A program made the position numbers and the translations under genes. Under the pieces are notes generated by a model, which worked only from the letters and a program-made list of their open reading frames with translations, was not told the origin of the DNA and searched no databases. From Paenibacillus sp. FSL R7-0204 (GTDB taxonomy: Bacteria > Bacillota > Bacilli > Paenibacillales > Paenibacillaceae), in NCBI RefSeq assembly GCF_038002225.1, contig NZ_JBBOCA010000001.1:5766001-5830000 (forward strand): 64,000 nucleotides of DNA. The letters are read 5' to 3'. Position 1 is the first letter of the stretch; each line of letters starts with the position of its first letter. Positions 44,301 to 53,505 of this stretch are shown here, in pieces.

Positions 44301-46847
44301 ATGCTTACACGAAAAAAAGCATTTGTTCTGCTGCTGCTCAGCACATTTGCCGCAAGTCAAACCACAGGAAGCCCGGGAACCACGGCCTATGCTGCTTCAT
44401 CCGGTTCAACGGCTGCCACAGCAGCAATCACGGTCACGGAAGTCTCCACACTTAACGGTCTAAGTGCGCTCAAGCTCAGCACCGCACTTCAGGTGAAACT
44501 GAGCCATGTAGGGATTCAGAGCCAAACCGGCGGTAATATTCTCACCTACACGCTCACCTATACCAACACTGCCGGCAGCAGCGTCAATCTGGCAGACTAT
44601 TTCTCCAAAATTGTAACTGCGGGCGGCAGCATCATCAAGGGAAAACCGGTCAGTGCAGACAATGCTGTCAAGAAAATCCCCGCCAAGCAGAGCACCAGCC
44701 TTACATACTATGCGAATATTGGTACTGCCGCTTCCGTCAAAGGACTCAAAATCAACATCTACGGCTGGAATTTCAGTGCCGCTAATTATGAACAGCGTAT
44801 AGGCACGTTCACGATTCCTTCCTATTATTCTCTGTCCTCGCTTACAGGCGAGACCCGGAAAGTTGAACTCGGCGGCATTACAGCCGGCACCAAAGCCGAA
44901 TCCGTGCAAATCTACAAATATAACGGCAAAGTCTATGCCAAGGTCGGGCTTAGCCTAACCAATCTGGGTACCAAAGTGCTTACAGATCCGGGCTATACTT
45001 TGTACCTGAATTCCTCGGGCGGCTCTGTCTTCACACTTACGCTGGATGAAGGCAGCTCCGAATTCAAGCTTCAGCCTCAGGAGAAGAAGACGCTCTATTA
45101 TATGACCGAGATTCCCTCCTACATGAACGTCACCCGGATGACGCTGCAGATCGCCAAGCTGGATGAAGGACTCAAGCTGTACTTGCCTGTCTCTTCCTAT
45201 GCCCTTCCGGCTGCGGTAACCGCAGATTTCACTGTAGCGGCGGGTTATACCAAAAAGGTCTCCATCGACAGCAATAGGGTGGACATGCAGCTGCTGAAGG
45301 CAAGTGTGCATGCGGATAACGGGAACGGTGTGTGGAGCTATCAGCTCCGGGTGAAGAATACCGGCAGTACAGCGGTTACTTTGCCTGCTTATGAGCTTAA
45401 CATCAAGTCGGCGGAAGGCTATAGCTTCCCGGTGACAGCCGCAGCCTTCAACGGCCTGACCCTGAAGCCGCTGGAAGAAAAGCTGATTGAGCTGAGCGCC
45501 AGTGTTCCGCTGGAGCTGGCTCAGAATTCGCTGGAGCTGCAAATGATTGCTCCTGCAGCCAGCGCGGATAAGGTAACGCTGCCTGTGGCCTATTTCCGCA
45601 TCCCTTATGCGCCGGAGAGCCAAATTCATCTCGCTGCCGAGACCAGCGTAACCAATACCTATGGCACCTTCGCTGTCTCTCTGGACTCCCTGCTGCGTCT
45701 GCCTTGGGGCAGCGAGGATCTGGTGCAGGCTGTACTAACGATACGCAATGCAACGTCCAGGACCATTACTTTGCCTGCTTTTACCGGAATACTGCTGGTG
45801 GATCAGAAGGATCTCAGCTCCTCTTCTCAGACTTATACGGACAACAGCTCTTCGGTCCTTGCCCCTGGTGCCAGCACTCAGATAACGGTTCAAGGCCATA
45901 TTCCATACACCCTGGATTTCAGACAAGTCAAGCTCATCCTCCAGGAGACCAAGGGTACAGAAGTGTCGCAGTTCCTCTCTCTCAGCACAAGCGACAGTGC
46001 CGTTAAGAGTGTTGCTCCGCTGGCTGCAGGGGAAGCCTTCAAGATCTTGGCCACCGGCAAAAAAGCCACCGTGAAGGAACGTTCCACCCTCCTGTATACA
46101 GGAACCGGCTCGAACCTGGTGTACAGCGAAGTGGAAATGAACAGCGACGAAGTCCGGCAGGCAGATCTGGCCCGTCTGTACGGGCAGTTCAGGACTGCTG
46201 ACGGGCAGTATTTTGAAGCAACCGTAAGCCAGTCTGAGCTGCCAACCAGCCCTGAGGGCAAAACTCTGGTTACCTTCTGGGCGAAAGTTCCGGCTGCTCT
46301 GGACACCGCAGGTCTTCAGCTGTATATCAGCCAGGCAATTGCGGATGGCAAGCTGACTGCCGCAGGAACGGCTGCGACGGGATACGTGAATACGGCAGCG
46401 CTGACACTGACACCGGCAGAGGTTACGCCTTTGACCAATCTGGCTTCTGTCTCCCTCTTCCCTTATACATTGGCTGTTACCAGCTCAACAGGGGAACTCA
46501 CCAAGGGCGCAAGCAGCATTGCAGTGACGTTCAATTACAATCTCAATCAGGATACTACCTATCAGACAGGCGCTTACCAGCATAAGCTCATCCTTCAGGT
46601 TATAGATCCTTATGGACAGTCTCATGAGAAAGCACTGATGCTCGGCACCGACTTGACCCTGGGAACAAACAACTCTTATTCTACGACCCTTACCAGCGCC
46701 CTGTTCAAAAATCTGAGCTCCGGCACCTACGCCCTTAAATTCTACGATGAATTCCAGGGAGTACGGACAGAGCTCGCCAGCCAGGCCTATTCCCTTGAGG
46801 TTACCGCCAAAGCAACCACCTCTTCCCCCGAAGGAGCTGCACAATGA
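44301..46847 (+). CDS. Secreted repeat protein of an ABC-exporter operon, function unknown (848 aa)
   Basis: Signal peptide (residues ~1-31, ending AYA) after an AAGGAGG site seven bases before ATG at 44301. The remainder consists of several beta-rich segments of ~130-170 residues with recurring patterns such as N-T-[AG]-[ST]-x-V-x-L-P-[AD]-[FY] (NTAGSSVNLADYF; NTGSTAVTLPAYE; NATSRTITLPAFT). These look like repeated immunoglobulin-like domains. I do not recognise a family. It overlaps the membrane-fusion-protein gene by 4 bp, so it is made together with a MacAB-type exporter and may be an extracytoplasmic partner, sensor or delivery factor for it. No anchor motif is visible. Confidence 0.75.
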   Translation: MLTRKKAFVLLLLSTFAASQTTGSPGTTAYAASSGSTAATAAITVTEVSTLNGLSALKLSTALQVKLSHVGIQSQTGGNILTYTLTYTNTAGSSVNLADYFSKIVTAGGSIIKGKPVSADNAVKKIPAKQSTSLTYYANIGTAASVKGLKINIYGWNFSAANYEQRIGTFTIPSYYSLSSLTGETRKVELGGITAGTKAESVQIYKYNGKVYAKVGLSLTNLGTKVLTDPGYTLYLNSSGGSVFTLTLDEGSSEFKLQPQEKKTLYYMTEIPSYMNVTRMTLQIAKLDEGLKLYLPVSSYALPAAVTADFTVAAGYTKKVSIDSNRVDMQLLKASVHADNGNGVWSYQLRVKNTGSTAVTLPAYELNIKSAEGYSFPVTAAAFNGLTLKPLEEKLIELSASVPLELAQNSLELQMIAPAASADKVTLPVAYFRIPYAPESQIHLAAETSVTNTYGTFAVSLDSLLRLPWGSEDLVQAVLTIRNATSRTITLPAFTGILLVDQKDLSSSSQTYTDNSSSVLAPGASTQITVQGHIPYTLDFRQVKLILQETKGTEVSQFLSLSTSDSAVKSVAPLAAGEAFKILATGKKATVKERSTLLYTGTGSNLVYSEVEMNSDEVRQADLARLYGQFRTADGQYFEATVSQSELPTSPEGKTLVTFWAKVPAALDTAGLQLYISQAIADGKLTAAGTAATGYVNTAALTLTPAEVTPLTNLASVSLFPYTLAVTSSTGELTKGASSIAVTFNYNLNQDTTYQTGAYQHKLILQVIDPYGQSHEKALMLGTDLTLGTNNSYSTTLTSALFKNLSSGTYALKFYDEFQGVRTELASQAYSLEVTAKATTSSPEGAAQ

Positions 46848-48271
46848 ATAAGAAAAAGATCATCATTATCGCTTCAGCGATAGTCCTCGTTGCTATTGCA
46901 GGGATTGCGGGCTATAAGCTCTGGCCGGATCAGAACCGGCAGATCAATGCCGCTCCGCTGAATACGGCAGTTGCCAGTAAGGGGGATATCCTGGTGGGTG
47001 TCTCTGGTTCAGGTGCAGTATCGGCGATCAACAGCGAGAGCATCCGTACCAAAGAAGCCGGGAAGGTCGATACGGTCATGGTTAAGAAAGGCGATGTCGT
47101 TAAAAAGGGCGCGGTGCTGATCACATTTGTCGCGGGCGATCTGGACGATAAGCTGAAGGAAGCCACGAAGTCACTGGAGAATCTCAAGACAGAGCTTGCG
47201 AATAAACAGGAGAGCTACAAGACGCTGGCTATGAATAACGCGACAGAAGAAGAGCTGGAGTCGGCAAAAAAAACCATTGATAAGGCCAATAGCGATATCG
47301 TAGACCAGCAGGAATCCATCGCTGCCATCCATGAAGATATGGCTCCGCCTGATCCGCTGACCGCTCCGATCGATGGAACGATCACTGCCGTGAATATTAC
47401 GGCCGGCGAACAGGCCCAGAATGGTACAGAGCTGTTCACCATGACCGACTACGTGAACCTAAGCGTAACCGTGCAGGTAGACGAGCTGGATATTCCCAAA
47501 ATCAAGCTGAATCAAGCCTCGGCTATTACACTGGATGCCCTTGAGGACAAGTCTTTTACCGGTAAAGTTATAGATATCGCCAAAGAAGGGACCTCCTCTA
47601 ATGGTGTCTCCTTGTTCAACGTCACTGTTGGATTAAATGACTCGGAGGGTGTGCTTATCGGCATGTCTGCTGAGGTGGCAATTACGATCGAAGAGAAAAA
47701 GGATATTCTGACCGTTCCCATCGAAGCTGTAACGAAGATAAACGGGAAATCCTTCGTCAATGTGCCGGGGACCGGGGATGAAGAATCCGGCAGGGCGGAC
47801 AGAAATGCAGCGGGATCTAATTCCCCTGCCGGCGCTGCAGCGGGCAGTGAACACTCCGGTAGTGAAGCAGGGACCAGAGGCACAGGCGCCCGCAGCGGCA
47901 GAGAATTCCAGGGCGGTGAGCTTCCGTCTGGAGAGCTCCCTGCTGGCGCGGAGTTTCCCGGCAGAGCAGCCGGAAGCAAAGGGGCAGCAGGTTTCGCCTC
48001 AGGCATGAAACGAATGGCCGTAGAGACCGGTATCCACAATGAGAGCAGCATCGAAATCGTCAGCGGCTTAAGTGAAGGGGATGAAGTGATCCTCCCCACC
48101 GTGATTTCCTCAGGCAATACCACCTCCCCGCTGCAAGGCGGTATGGGCGGTATGGGCGGCTTCGGCGGCGGCGGAATGACCGGCGGGAGCGGGGGCTTTC
48201 CCGGCGGAGGCGGCGGCTTCGGCGGCGGGGGTAGCGGCGGTGGCTTCAGCGGTGGCGGTGACGGACGATGA
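46844..48271 (+). CDS. HlyD/YknX-type membrane fusion protein with Gly-rich tail
   Basis: A 475-aa protein: N-terminal membrane helix (5-25), biotinyl-lipoyl-like half motif (VMVKKGDVVKKGAVLITF), a short coiled coil (~105-160), second half (APIDGTITAVNITAGEQ) and beta barrel. The C-terminal third is odd: a low-complexity Gly/Ser/Glu/Ala insert (~310-380) interrupts the membrane-proximal domain, and the last ~50 residues are almost pure Gly with Met, Phe and Ser. It resembles YknX of the YknWXYZ exporter. Overlaps its neighbours by 4 bp on both sides. In the complex it should bridge the ABC permease to extracellular partners. Confidence 0.82.
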   Translation: MNKKKIIIIASAIVLVAIAGIAGYKLWPDQNRQINAAPLNTAVASKGDILVGVSGSGAVSAINSESIRTKEAGKVDTVMVKKGDVVKKGAVLITFVAGDLDDKLKEATKSLENLKTELANKQESYKTLAMNNATEEELESAKKTIDKANSDIVDQQESIAAIHEDMAPPDPLTAPIDGTITAVNITAGEQAQNGTELFTMTDYVNLSVTVQVDELDIPKIKLNQASAITLDALEDKSFTGKVIDIAKEGTSSNGVSLFNVTVGLNDSEGVLIGMSAEVAITIEEKKDILTVPIEAVTKINGKSFVNVPGTGDEESGRADRNAAGSNSPAGAAAGSEHSGSEAGTRGTGARSGREFQGGELPSGELPAGAEFPGRAAGSKGAAGFASGMKRMAVETGIHNESSIEIVSGLSEGDEVILPTVISSGNTTSPLQGGMGGMGGFGGGGMTGGSGGFPGGGGGFGGGGSGGGFSGGGDGR

Positions 48272-48969
48272 TCTCACCAGAACCGCTGATCCGGGTTGAG
48301 AAGATGCAGCACAGCTACACGATGGCCGGAGAATCGATGACAGTTCTGAGGAGCCTGAGCTTCAACATTCATCACGGTGAATTCGTGGCGATCATCGGCC
48401 CGTCAGGGTCAGGCAAGTCCACCCTGATGAACATGCTGGGCTGCCTCGATGTCGCTAATGAAGGCGATTATTTCCTCGACGGCCAGGAGATCCGCAGGCT
48501 ATCTGACAACAGGCTGGCCCAGATCCGCAATGAAAAGATTGGCTTCATATTTCAGAACTTCAATCTGCTGCCGAAATTATCTGCGGTAGAGAATGTAGAG
48601 CTGCCCTTGATCTATCGGGGAATGTCCCATAGGGAGCGCAGAGAAATTGCCCGCAGTGCCCTGGTTCGGGTAGGCCTGGAGAGCAGAATGAATCACCGTC
48701 CCTCCGAGCTGTCCGGAGGCCAGCAGCAGCGTGTGGCCATTGCCCGCGCTCTTGCCGGAACCCCTCCTATTCTTCTTGCCGATGAGCCAACCGGAGCGCT
48801 GGACTCCAAGACAGGCAAGGAAGTTCTGCAGATGATTAAGGAGCTTAACGAACAGGGGCATACCATTATTCTGATCACGCATGACCTGGAGATTGCCGAG
48901 CAGGCCAAACGGGTGATCCGGATTCAAGACGGGGATCTTGTAGAGGATCGGAAGGTGGTGCACTCATGA
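48268..48969 (+). CDS. MacB/LolD-type ABC transporter ATPase
   Basis: A 233-aa ATPase: Walker [11 protein letters not shown]-loop [22 protein letters not shown], signature [15 protein letters not shown], Walker [14 protein letters not shown] and switch His in LITHD. This is the YknY/MacB ATPase subfamily, which drives mechanotransmission by its FtsX-like partner. The start overlaps the stop of the fusion-protein gene and its stop overlaps the permease start, so all four genes are translationally coupled. Confidence 0.93.
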   Translation: MISPEPLIRVEKMQHSYTMAGESMTVLRSLSFNIHHGEFVAIIGPSGSGKSTLMNMLGCLDVANEGDYFLDGQEIRRLSDNRLAQIRNEKIGFIFQNFNLLPKLSAVENVELPLIYRGMSHRERREIARSALVRVGLESRMNHRPSELSGGQQQRVAIARALAGTPPILLADEPTGALDSKTGKEVLQMIKELNEQGHTIILITHDLEIAEQAKRVIRIQDGDLVEDRKVVHS

Positions 48970-50138
48970 TGCTCTACCAGAGTATGAAAATGGCCTTCAA
49001 AAGTATCCTGAGCAGCAAAATAAGAGCCTTTCTTACCATGCTGGGTATCATTATCGGGGTCTCCTCCGTCATTGCCCTTGTCGCTGTCGGTCAGGGCACC
49101 ACCTCGCAGATCACAGAATCCCTAAGCTCCCTGGGAACCAACCAGCTGACCGTCAACATTATGGGCCGCGGAGCCACCACTTCGCTAACCTACGAGGAGG
49201 CCTTGGCCCTGGGTGAGATTGAAGGGGTGGATAATGTATCCCCGGTAATCTCCGGGAACGTTACCGCCAAGCACGGAACCGAGAATGTTTCCGTATCCGT
49301 AGAAGGCATTACACCTGCCTACGAAGAGGTCCAGGATTTCCATGTGCAGTCCGGAAGATTCCTGCTTGAGATGGATACAGAATACCGGCAGAAGGTTGCG
49401 TTAATCGGATCAGATACAGCAGAGGATCTATTCGGTACAGATAATCCTGTAGGCCAAAAGGTACAGATCAACGGAAGCAGCTTCAAGATCGTCGGGCTGC
49501 TGGAGAGTAAAGGCTCCACCAGCGTCGGTTCGAGCGACGAGAAGCTGCTGATCCCCATCTCTACAGCCGAACGGTTCCTGCAGAGCAAGGGAGTCCGCTC
49601 CATTACGCTCACCACCACTTCCAATGACAATGTGGATGAGGTCAAAGCCAAGCTGGAGGCCAGTCTTACTGCCAAGTTCAGTGCAGCAGAGAATGCCTAC
49701 TCTGTCTTTGATTCCCGGGAGATGCTGGAAACGGTAAATGAGACCAGCTCCACTCTGTCCATGGCCCTTGGCGGTATCGCCGGTATTTCGTTATTTGTAG
49801 GCGGAATAGGGATTATGAACATTATGATTGTCTCAGTCAATGAGCGAACCAGAGAGATAGGCATCCGCAAGGCCATCGGGGCCAAAAAAAAGAACATTAT
49901 GATGCAGTTCATGATCGAGTCCGTGGTCTTAAGCGGCACCGGGGGCCTGATCGGAGTCGCACTGGGACTTGGCGCCAGCTGGGCTGTCGGTCATTATACC
50001 GCCTTGAATGTGGCGCCCTCCTGGAATATGGTCCTGATCTCCTTTTCCTTCTCCTTGATCATCGGTGTCCTCTTCGGAATGATTCCTGCAAGCAAGGCTG
50101 CAAGAATGCGCCCTATTCATGCGCTGCGCAACGAGTAG
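48966..50138 (+). CDS. MacB/FtsX-type ABC transporter permease
   Basis: A 390-aa permease with the family topology: helix 1 at ~20-42 after a basic N-terminus (SMKMAFKSILSSKIRAFLTMLGIIIGVSSVIALVAVG), a large extracytoplasmic domain (~45-265), then three helices (~270-300, 320-345, 355-375). The conserved NERTREIGIRKAIGA loop contacts the ATPase. It resembles YknZ, which in B. subtilis protects from the SdpC toxin; whether this system exports a peptide, a lipid or a drug is unknown. A strong terminator follows. Confidence 0.92.
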   Translation: MMLYQSMKMAFKSILSSKIRAFLTMLGIIIGVSSVIALVAVGQGTTSQITESLSSLGTNQLTVNIMGRGATTSLTYEEALALGEIEGVDNVSPVISGNVTAKHGTENVSVSVEGITPAYEEVQDFHVQSGRFLLEMDTEYRQKVALIGSDTAEDLFGTDNPVGQKVQINGSSFKIVGLLESKGSTSVGSSDEKLLIPISTAERFLQSKGVRSITLTTTSNDNVDEVKAKLEASLTAKFSAAENAYSVFDSREMLETVNETSSTLSMALGGIAGISLFVGGIGIMNIMIVSVNERTREIGIRKAIGAKKKNIMMQFMIESVVLSGTGGLIGVALGLGASWAVGHYTALNVAPSWNMVLISFSFSLIIGVLFGMIPASKAARMRPIHALRNE

Positions 50139-50176
50139 CGTCCTCCTAGACGCTGCAGTTTGTAATGTGCTGTTCC

Positions 50177-50214
50177 ATCCGCCAGTCTCAGATCCCTGGG
50201 CTGGCGGATTTTTC
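50177..50214 (+). terminator. Terminator of the exporter operon
   Basis: Stem ATCCGCCAG / CTGGCGGAT with a 15-base loop and TTTTTCT following, 38 bp after the permease stop. Confidence 0.85.
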
Positions 50215-50662
50215 TGTTATATTTTTAATGCACAATTGATACCACAGGGGTATCGTTTGCAGTAAAAGTGGGTAATAGGACTCAAAGGTCAGAATATCTT
50301 TACATAGTAGTTAAGTATACATACTAGTTCTTTGTATCGGCTGTAACGGATATGTCTCCACTGTTTCCACTCCGGCTCCAAGGTCTGCTTCACGGCCTGT
50401 GCATCCGCAGCGGAGGCTGACGGGGCTTATTATTTTTTCAGTAATTGCTCTGCTTAAGGGATGTCCTATATACTGGTGAAAAGAAACCGCGATCTAACCG
50501 GAAGTTATTCTTTCTATTGCCTCTTTCTTCCCCTGCTCTCTAGGACTCGCTAACGTATACTCTCTTACATGCCTGCATGAAGCCATATTCCGCATAAGGA
50601 TAAGTTTCGCATGCACCAAAGCTACACCCATGAGATTTGCAAAAGTTCTGTGCGGGGAGAGG
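50215..50662. other. Intergenic stretch without recognised gene
   Basis: Holds an imperfect palindrome GATACCACAGGGGTATC near 50239 and AT-rich sequence at 50290-50340 that could contain a promoter for the diguanylate cyclase gene, but no -35/-10 pair convinced me. No ORF with a ribosome site on either strand. Confidence 0.4.
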
Positions 50663-50668
50663 ATGACA

Positions 50669-52273
50669 GTGGCAGTTTTTTCGGAAAACACAAGTACACG
50701 CAGACTGATTATATTATTCACGTCCATCACCGTTCTTCTGGTTGGGATCAGTGTGGCCTCCCTGCTGATTCTGAATCATACGATGAACAAATTATCCGAT
50801 TCCTTATACAGTGACGTCTACCAGAATTCCGAGCTCATTCTGAATGCCGACCGCGATCTGTATCAGGCAGCCCTTGCGCTTCAGACCACAGTCGGCGGGA
50901 TGCTGACCAGCGCGCAGCGCAGTACGCTGTCGCAGGAATTCGAGGACAATAATGCCCAGGCGCTGCAACGGGTCAATACCGCCCGCTACAATCTGGATGC
51001 GGTGAAGAGCCCGTTCAATGGAATGAAGCAGAGCGAGCGGCTGCTGGACGAGCTGAGGAATGAGCTGGGTCACTTCGGAACCACGCTCACCGCGTGGAGG
51101 GATAACGGCCGGGAGCTGATCTCGCAGCGGGTCCAGAGCGATTGGAACCCTGCCTCCTATTCTGCCCTCACTATACATACGCAGCTGAATGAGGTACGGG
51201 AAAGCCTGAATCAGGCAGAGGATAAGATTGATACCTATGCCAGCCAAGTCATGACGGAGTTCAATAATCTCAAAAGCTCTCTGTTTGCCGTCTACTCCGT
51301 ATTCCTGTTCCTGCTTGTTCTGGTCATCATCTATCTCAGCCGCAGACTCATCTCCCTGCAGAACGAAATGCAGGACGAGAAATCACTCTATCAGCTGATC
51401 GGTGAGACGATGTCTGACTTCATTGTGCTGACAGATCCGAACGGTCTGATCCTGTATGCCTCGCCTTCCCATGCAACTGCACTTGGCTATGTGCCAAGCA
51501 AAGGAGCGCCGCTCTCCAACTATATCCGTGAAGCCGAGATCTCTTGGGCCAAGCTCAAGAGCGTGGTGCAGTCTTCTCCGAGAATATCCGAGCTGCGCAT
51601 GCGTTCGGCCGAAGGGCATTGGGTATGGCTGGAGACCAAGGTTACCCCGATTGCGGGCAGCCGTAATTTCCCGGCACAGTTCATGCTGGTCTCGCGTGAG
51701 ATTACCCAGCGCAAGCAATATGAGGAGCGGCTGCACAAGCTGGCCTTCTATGATCATCTGACGGCGATTCCCAACCGTGCCCATTTCAAAATGTACATGG
51801 AGAACCTGATCAACCAGCCCGAGGACCGCCGGCAGGAGATCGCCGTGGCGCTGCTGGACTGCGACCGGTTCAAGCAGCTGAATGATACGCTCGGCCATCT
51901 GGCCGGGGATGAATTCCTGCAGCTGCTCTCCCGGGAGCTGCAGCAGACCGTGAAGGGCTCCGGTCAGGCCTTCCGGATCGGCGGGGATGAATTCGCCGTG
52001 GTGCTGCACCGGTTCACCAGCCCGCAAATGCTGGACGAGCTGCTGGACCGTCTGCTCCAGCTGTTCAACAAATCCTGGTCCATCAACCAGGGCTCCAGCT
52101 TCCACACCTCTGCCAGCATTGGCGTGGCTCTGTACCCGCAGCACGGCAGCAGCATCAATGAGCTGCTCCGTGCCGCCGACCTTGCGATGTACCGATCCAA
52201 GAACCATGGCGGCAATGAGGCTAACCTGTACAGCGAGCATGTGGATAAGAAGTACAGTGATCAGCGGAACTAG
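50669..52273 (+). CDS. Membrane PAS-GGDEF diguanylate cyclase
   Basis: A 534-aa protein. Membrane helix (~15-37), extracellular helical sensor (~40-205), second helix (~208-228), PAS domain (~245-360, with a PAC-like EITQRKQYEERL end) and GGDEF domain (DHLTAIPNRAHFKMYM; active site RIGGDEFAVVL). It should synthesise cyclic-di-GMP in response to an external or PAS-bound signal. The inhibitory RxxD site is absent (KGSG). The GTG at 50669 fits the GGGGAG site best; ATG at 50663 lies very close to the site, and ATG at 50630 lacks one. It ends in two successive hairpins. Confidence 0.88.
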   Translation: MAVFSENTSTRRLIILFTSITVLLVGISVASLLILNHTMNKLSDSLYSDVYQNSELILNADRDLYQAALALQTTVGGMLTSAQRSTLSQEFEDNNAQALQRVNTARYNLDAVKSPFNGMKQSERLLDELRNELGHFGTTLTAWRDNGRELISQRVQSDWNPASYSALTIHTQLNEVRESLNQAEDKIDTYASQVMTEFNNLKSSLFAVYSVFLFLLVLVIIYLSRRLISLQNEMQDEKSLYQLIGETMSDFIVLTDPNGLILYASPSHATALGYVPSKGAPLSNYIREAEISWAKLKSVVQSSPRISELRMRSAEGHWVWLETKVTPIAGSRNFPAQFMLVSREITQRKQYEERLHKLAFYDHLTAIPNRAHFKMYMENLINQPEDRRQEIAVALLDCDRFKQLNDTLGHLAGDEFLQLLSRELQQTVKGSGQAFRIGGDEFAVVLHRFTSPQMLDELLDRLLQLFNKSWSINQGSSFHTSASIGVALYPQHGSSINELLRAADLAMYRSKNHGGNEANLYSEHVDKKYSDQRN

Positions 52274-52346
52274 CGCCAGCGGAAGCTGACTCCGGCATTG
52301 TTTATTACCCTATAGTAAAGGCTATTTAAATACAGCCCAAGTGGAA

Positions 52347-52378
52347 ATGGTACTGTCTTTTTTAAAGGACGGTACCAT
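52347..52378 (+). terminator. First hairpin after the GGDEF gene
   Basis: Stem ATGGTACTGTC / GACGGTACCAT with a T- and A-rich loop, 73 bp after the stop codon. May act with the following stem. Confidence 0.45.
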
Positions 52379-52425
52379 ATCAAACAGCCCGCATATGATC
52401 GATCCAAATACGGGCTGTTTGATAT
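52377..52425. terminator. Strong hairpin terminator between convergent genes
   Basis: A perfect 15-bp stem, ATATCAAACAGCCCG / CGGGCTGTTTGATAT, followed by T-rich sequence on the plus strand. It lies between the GGDEF gene and the frameshifted gene that ends at 52431 on the other strand. Confidence 0.7.
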
Positions 52426-52430
52426 TGTAT

Positions 52431-52809
52431 TTATTGTATATTCAAGGATTCTTCATTAGTAATATTAAGAAATTCTCCTCCATGATTAACAAATACACTC
52501 TCATCCTCATTAATGAGGATATAATTACCATCATTAAGTTTTTTTAAGAATAACGCTTCCATCAGACCCTCCCATTTGAGAGATTGTAATAATTTTTCGA
52601 TTTTCATTCGGATCGCCTTTGATTACTTTGGTGACTTCTAAGCTAACATCAGTGTAATAAGTATAGTACGTTCCTTCCTTGCCGATATTACTTCCCAAAT
52701 CTTCTTTTACAACCCCTTGAACCACTAAATCAGCAGCTTCAGCAAGTTCTTTATCATCCTCATAGTAAACTGACCAGAGCAAAGGCAGGATAATGACTGT
52801 TGACAACAC
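52431..52809 (-). pseudogene. Frameshifted membrane-anchored protein, function unknown
   Basis: The reading frame starting GTG at 52809 encodes a hydrophobic N-terminus (LSTVIILPLLWSVYY) and a beta-rich domain (ADLVVQGVVKEDLG; VSLEVTKVIKGDPNENRKIITISQMGG), then stops after ILKKT at 52534. Removing one A from the seven-A run (plus-strand T52539-52545) continues it as KKLNDGNYILINEDESVFVN to a TAA at 52431, which completes a typical beta domain. So either the gene is decayed, phase-variable, or there is a sequence error. It overlaps the end of the metalloprotease gene by 50 bp, suggesting the two belong together. Confidence 0.6.
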
Positions 52810-53257
52810 TAATATCAGTAGAGGACGGATTTAGCACCTTAACAAATTGGCCTGAACTATTAAATGAATATGGCCACATTATTGACGAGCTTTCTACCAC
52901 TGAAGCCTCATTTAAACCAAGTGAATGACCTAATTCATGGGCAGCTACAGCCGCCTTTTGTGCCGCAGAATAAGAACGTTGTGTAAATGCCCAAGTATTT
53001 AAATATACTTCCGCTTTAATAATCGTTCCACTCGGGTCTAAAATAGTGGAATAAGTGACTCCGTCCCATTGCACACCTTCAACAAAGGCATCTGTAGCAA
53101 AATAATTAGAAACAGACCCTAAAATTGATGAAAGCTTGAAATTTGTATTGTTATACCACCTTCCGTCAGTAGTAACAGCGGCAGATGCACTTGTACTGGT
53201 AACAACTAGTGAAAATACAGCAATCGTGAATACTTTAAAGAACTTAATTCTTTTCAT
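52760..53257 (-). CDS. Secreted matrixin-like zinc metalloprotease
   Basis: A 165-aa protein with a signal peptide (1-27, SASA) and a small metzincin-like catalytic domain. The zinc motif is HELGHSLGLNE followed by a Met-turn SSIMWP. In matrixins the third ligand of HExxHxxGxxH is His (or Asp); here the position is Glu, so zinc binding may differ or activity may be reduced. AGAGAGG lies five bases before the ATG. AT-rich compared with its neighbours. It is followed by, and overlaps, a frameshifted membrane-anchored gene that may have been a partner or inhibitor. Confidence 0.75.
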   Translation of the reverse strand: MKRIKFFKVFTIAVFSLVVTSTSASAAVTTDGRWYNNTNFKLSSILGSVSNYFATDAFVEGVQWDGVTYSTILDPSGTIIKAEVYLNTWAFTQRSYSAAQKAAVAAHELGHSLGLNEASVVESSSIMWPYSFNSSGQFVKVLNPSSTDISVVNSHYPAFALVSLL

Positions 53258-53445
53258 TTTATCCTCTCTAGTACTTATTATTTTTTTAATTAAAAATTCG
53301 GCTAAAAAAGAGATTATCAGAACAATATCTTTATTATGGATATGCCACCTCCATTATTTAACTTTTTTTAAATACATTACAATAATATCGCTGTTAATTA
53401 CTAGTTTCAAAGCTAGTCATTAAGATTATGAGTGCATAGTGTAGG

Positions 53446-53497
53446 AAAAAGAGCTGATTAGCTTCCCTCCCCCAGGAGATCGAACTAATCAGCTCTT
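53446..53497 (-). terminator. Terminator of the pullulanase gene
   Basis: Perfect 13-bp stem AAGAGCTGATTAG / CTAATCAGCTCTT, then TTTT on the minus strand, just past the pullulanase stop. Confidence 0.85.
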
Positions 53498-53505
53498 CTT
53501 ATATT

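Noticed and set aside
52534..52550. Programmed -1 frameshift at the A run
   Set aside because: The sensible downstream frame needs +1 (or -2), not the -1 shift expected from an A-AAA-AAx slippery site.
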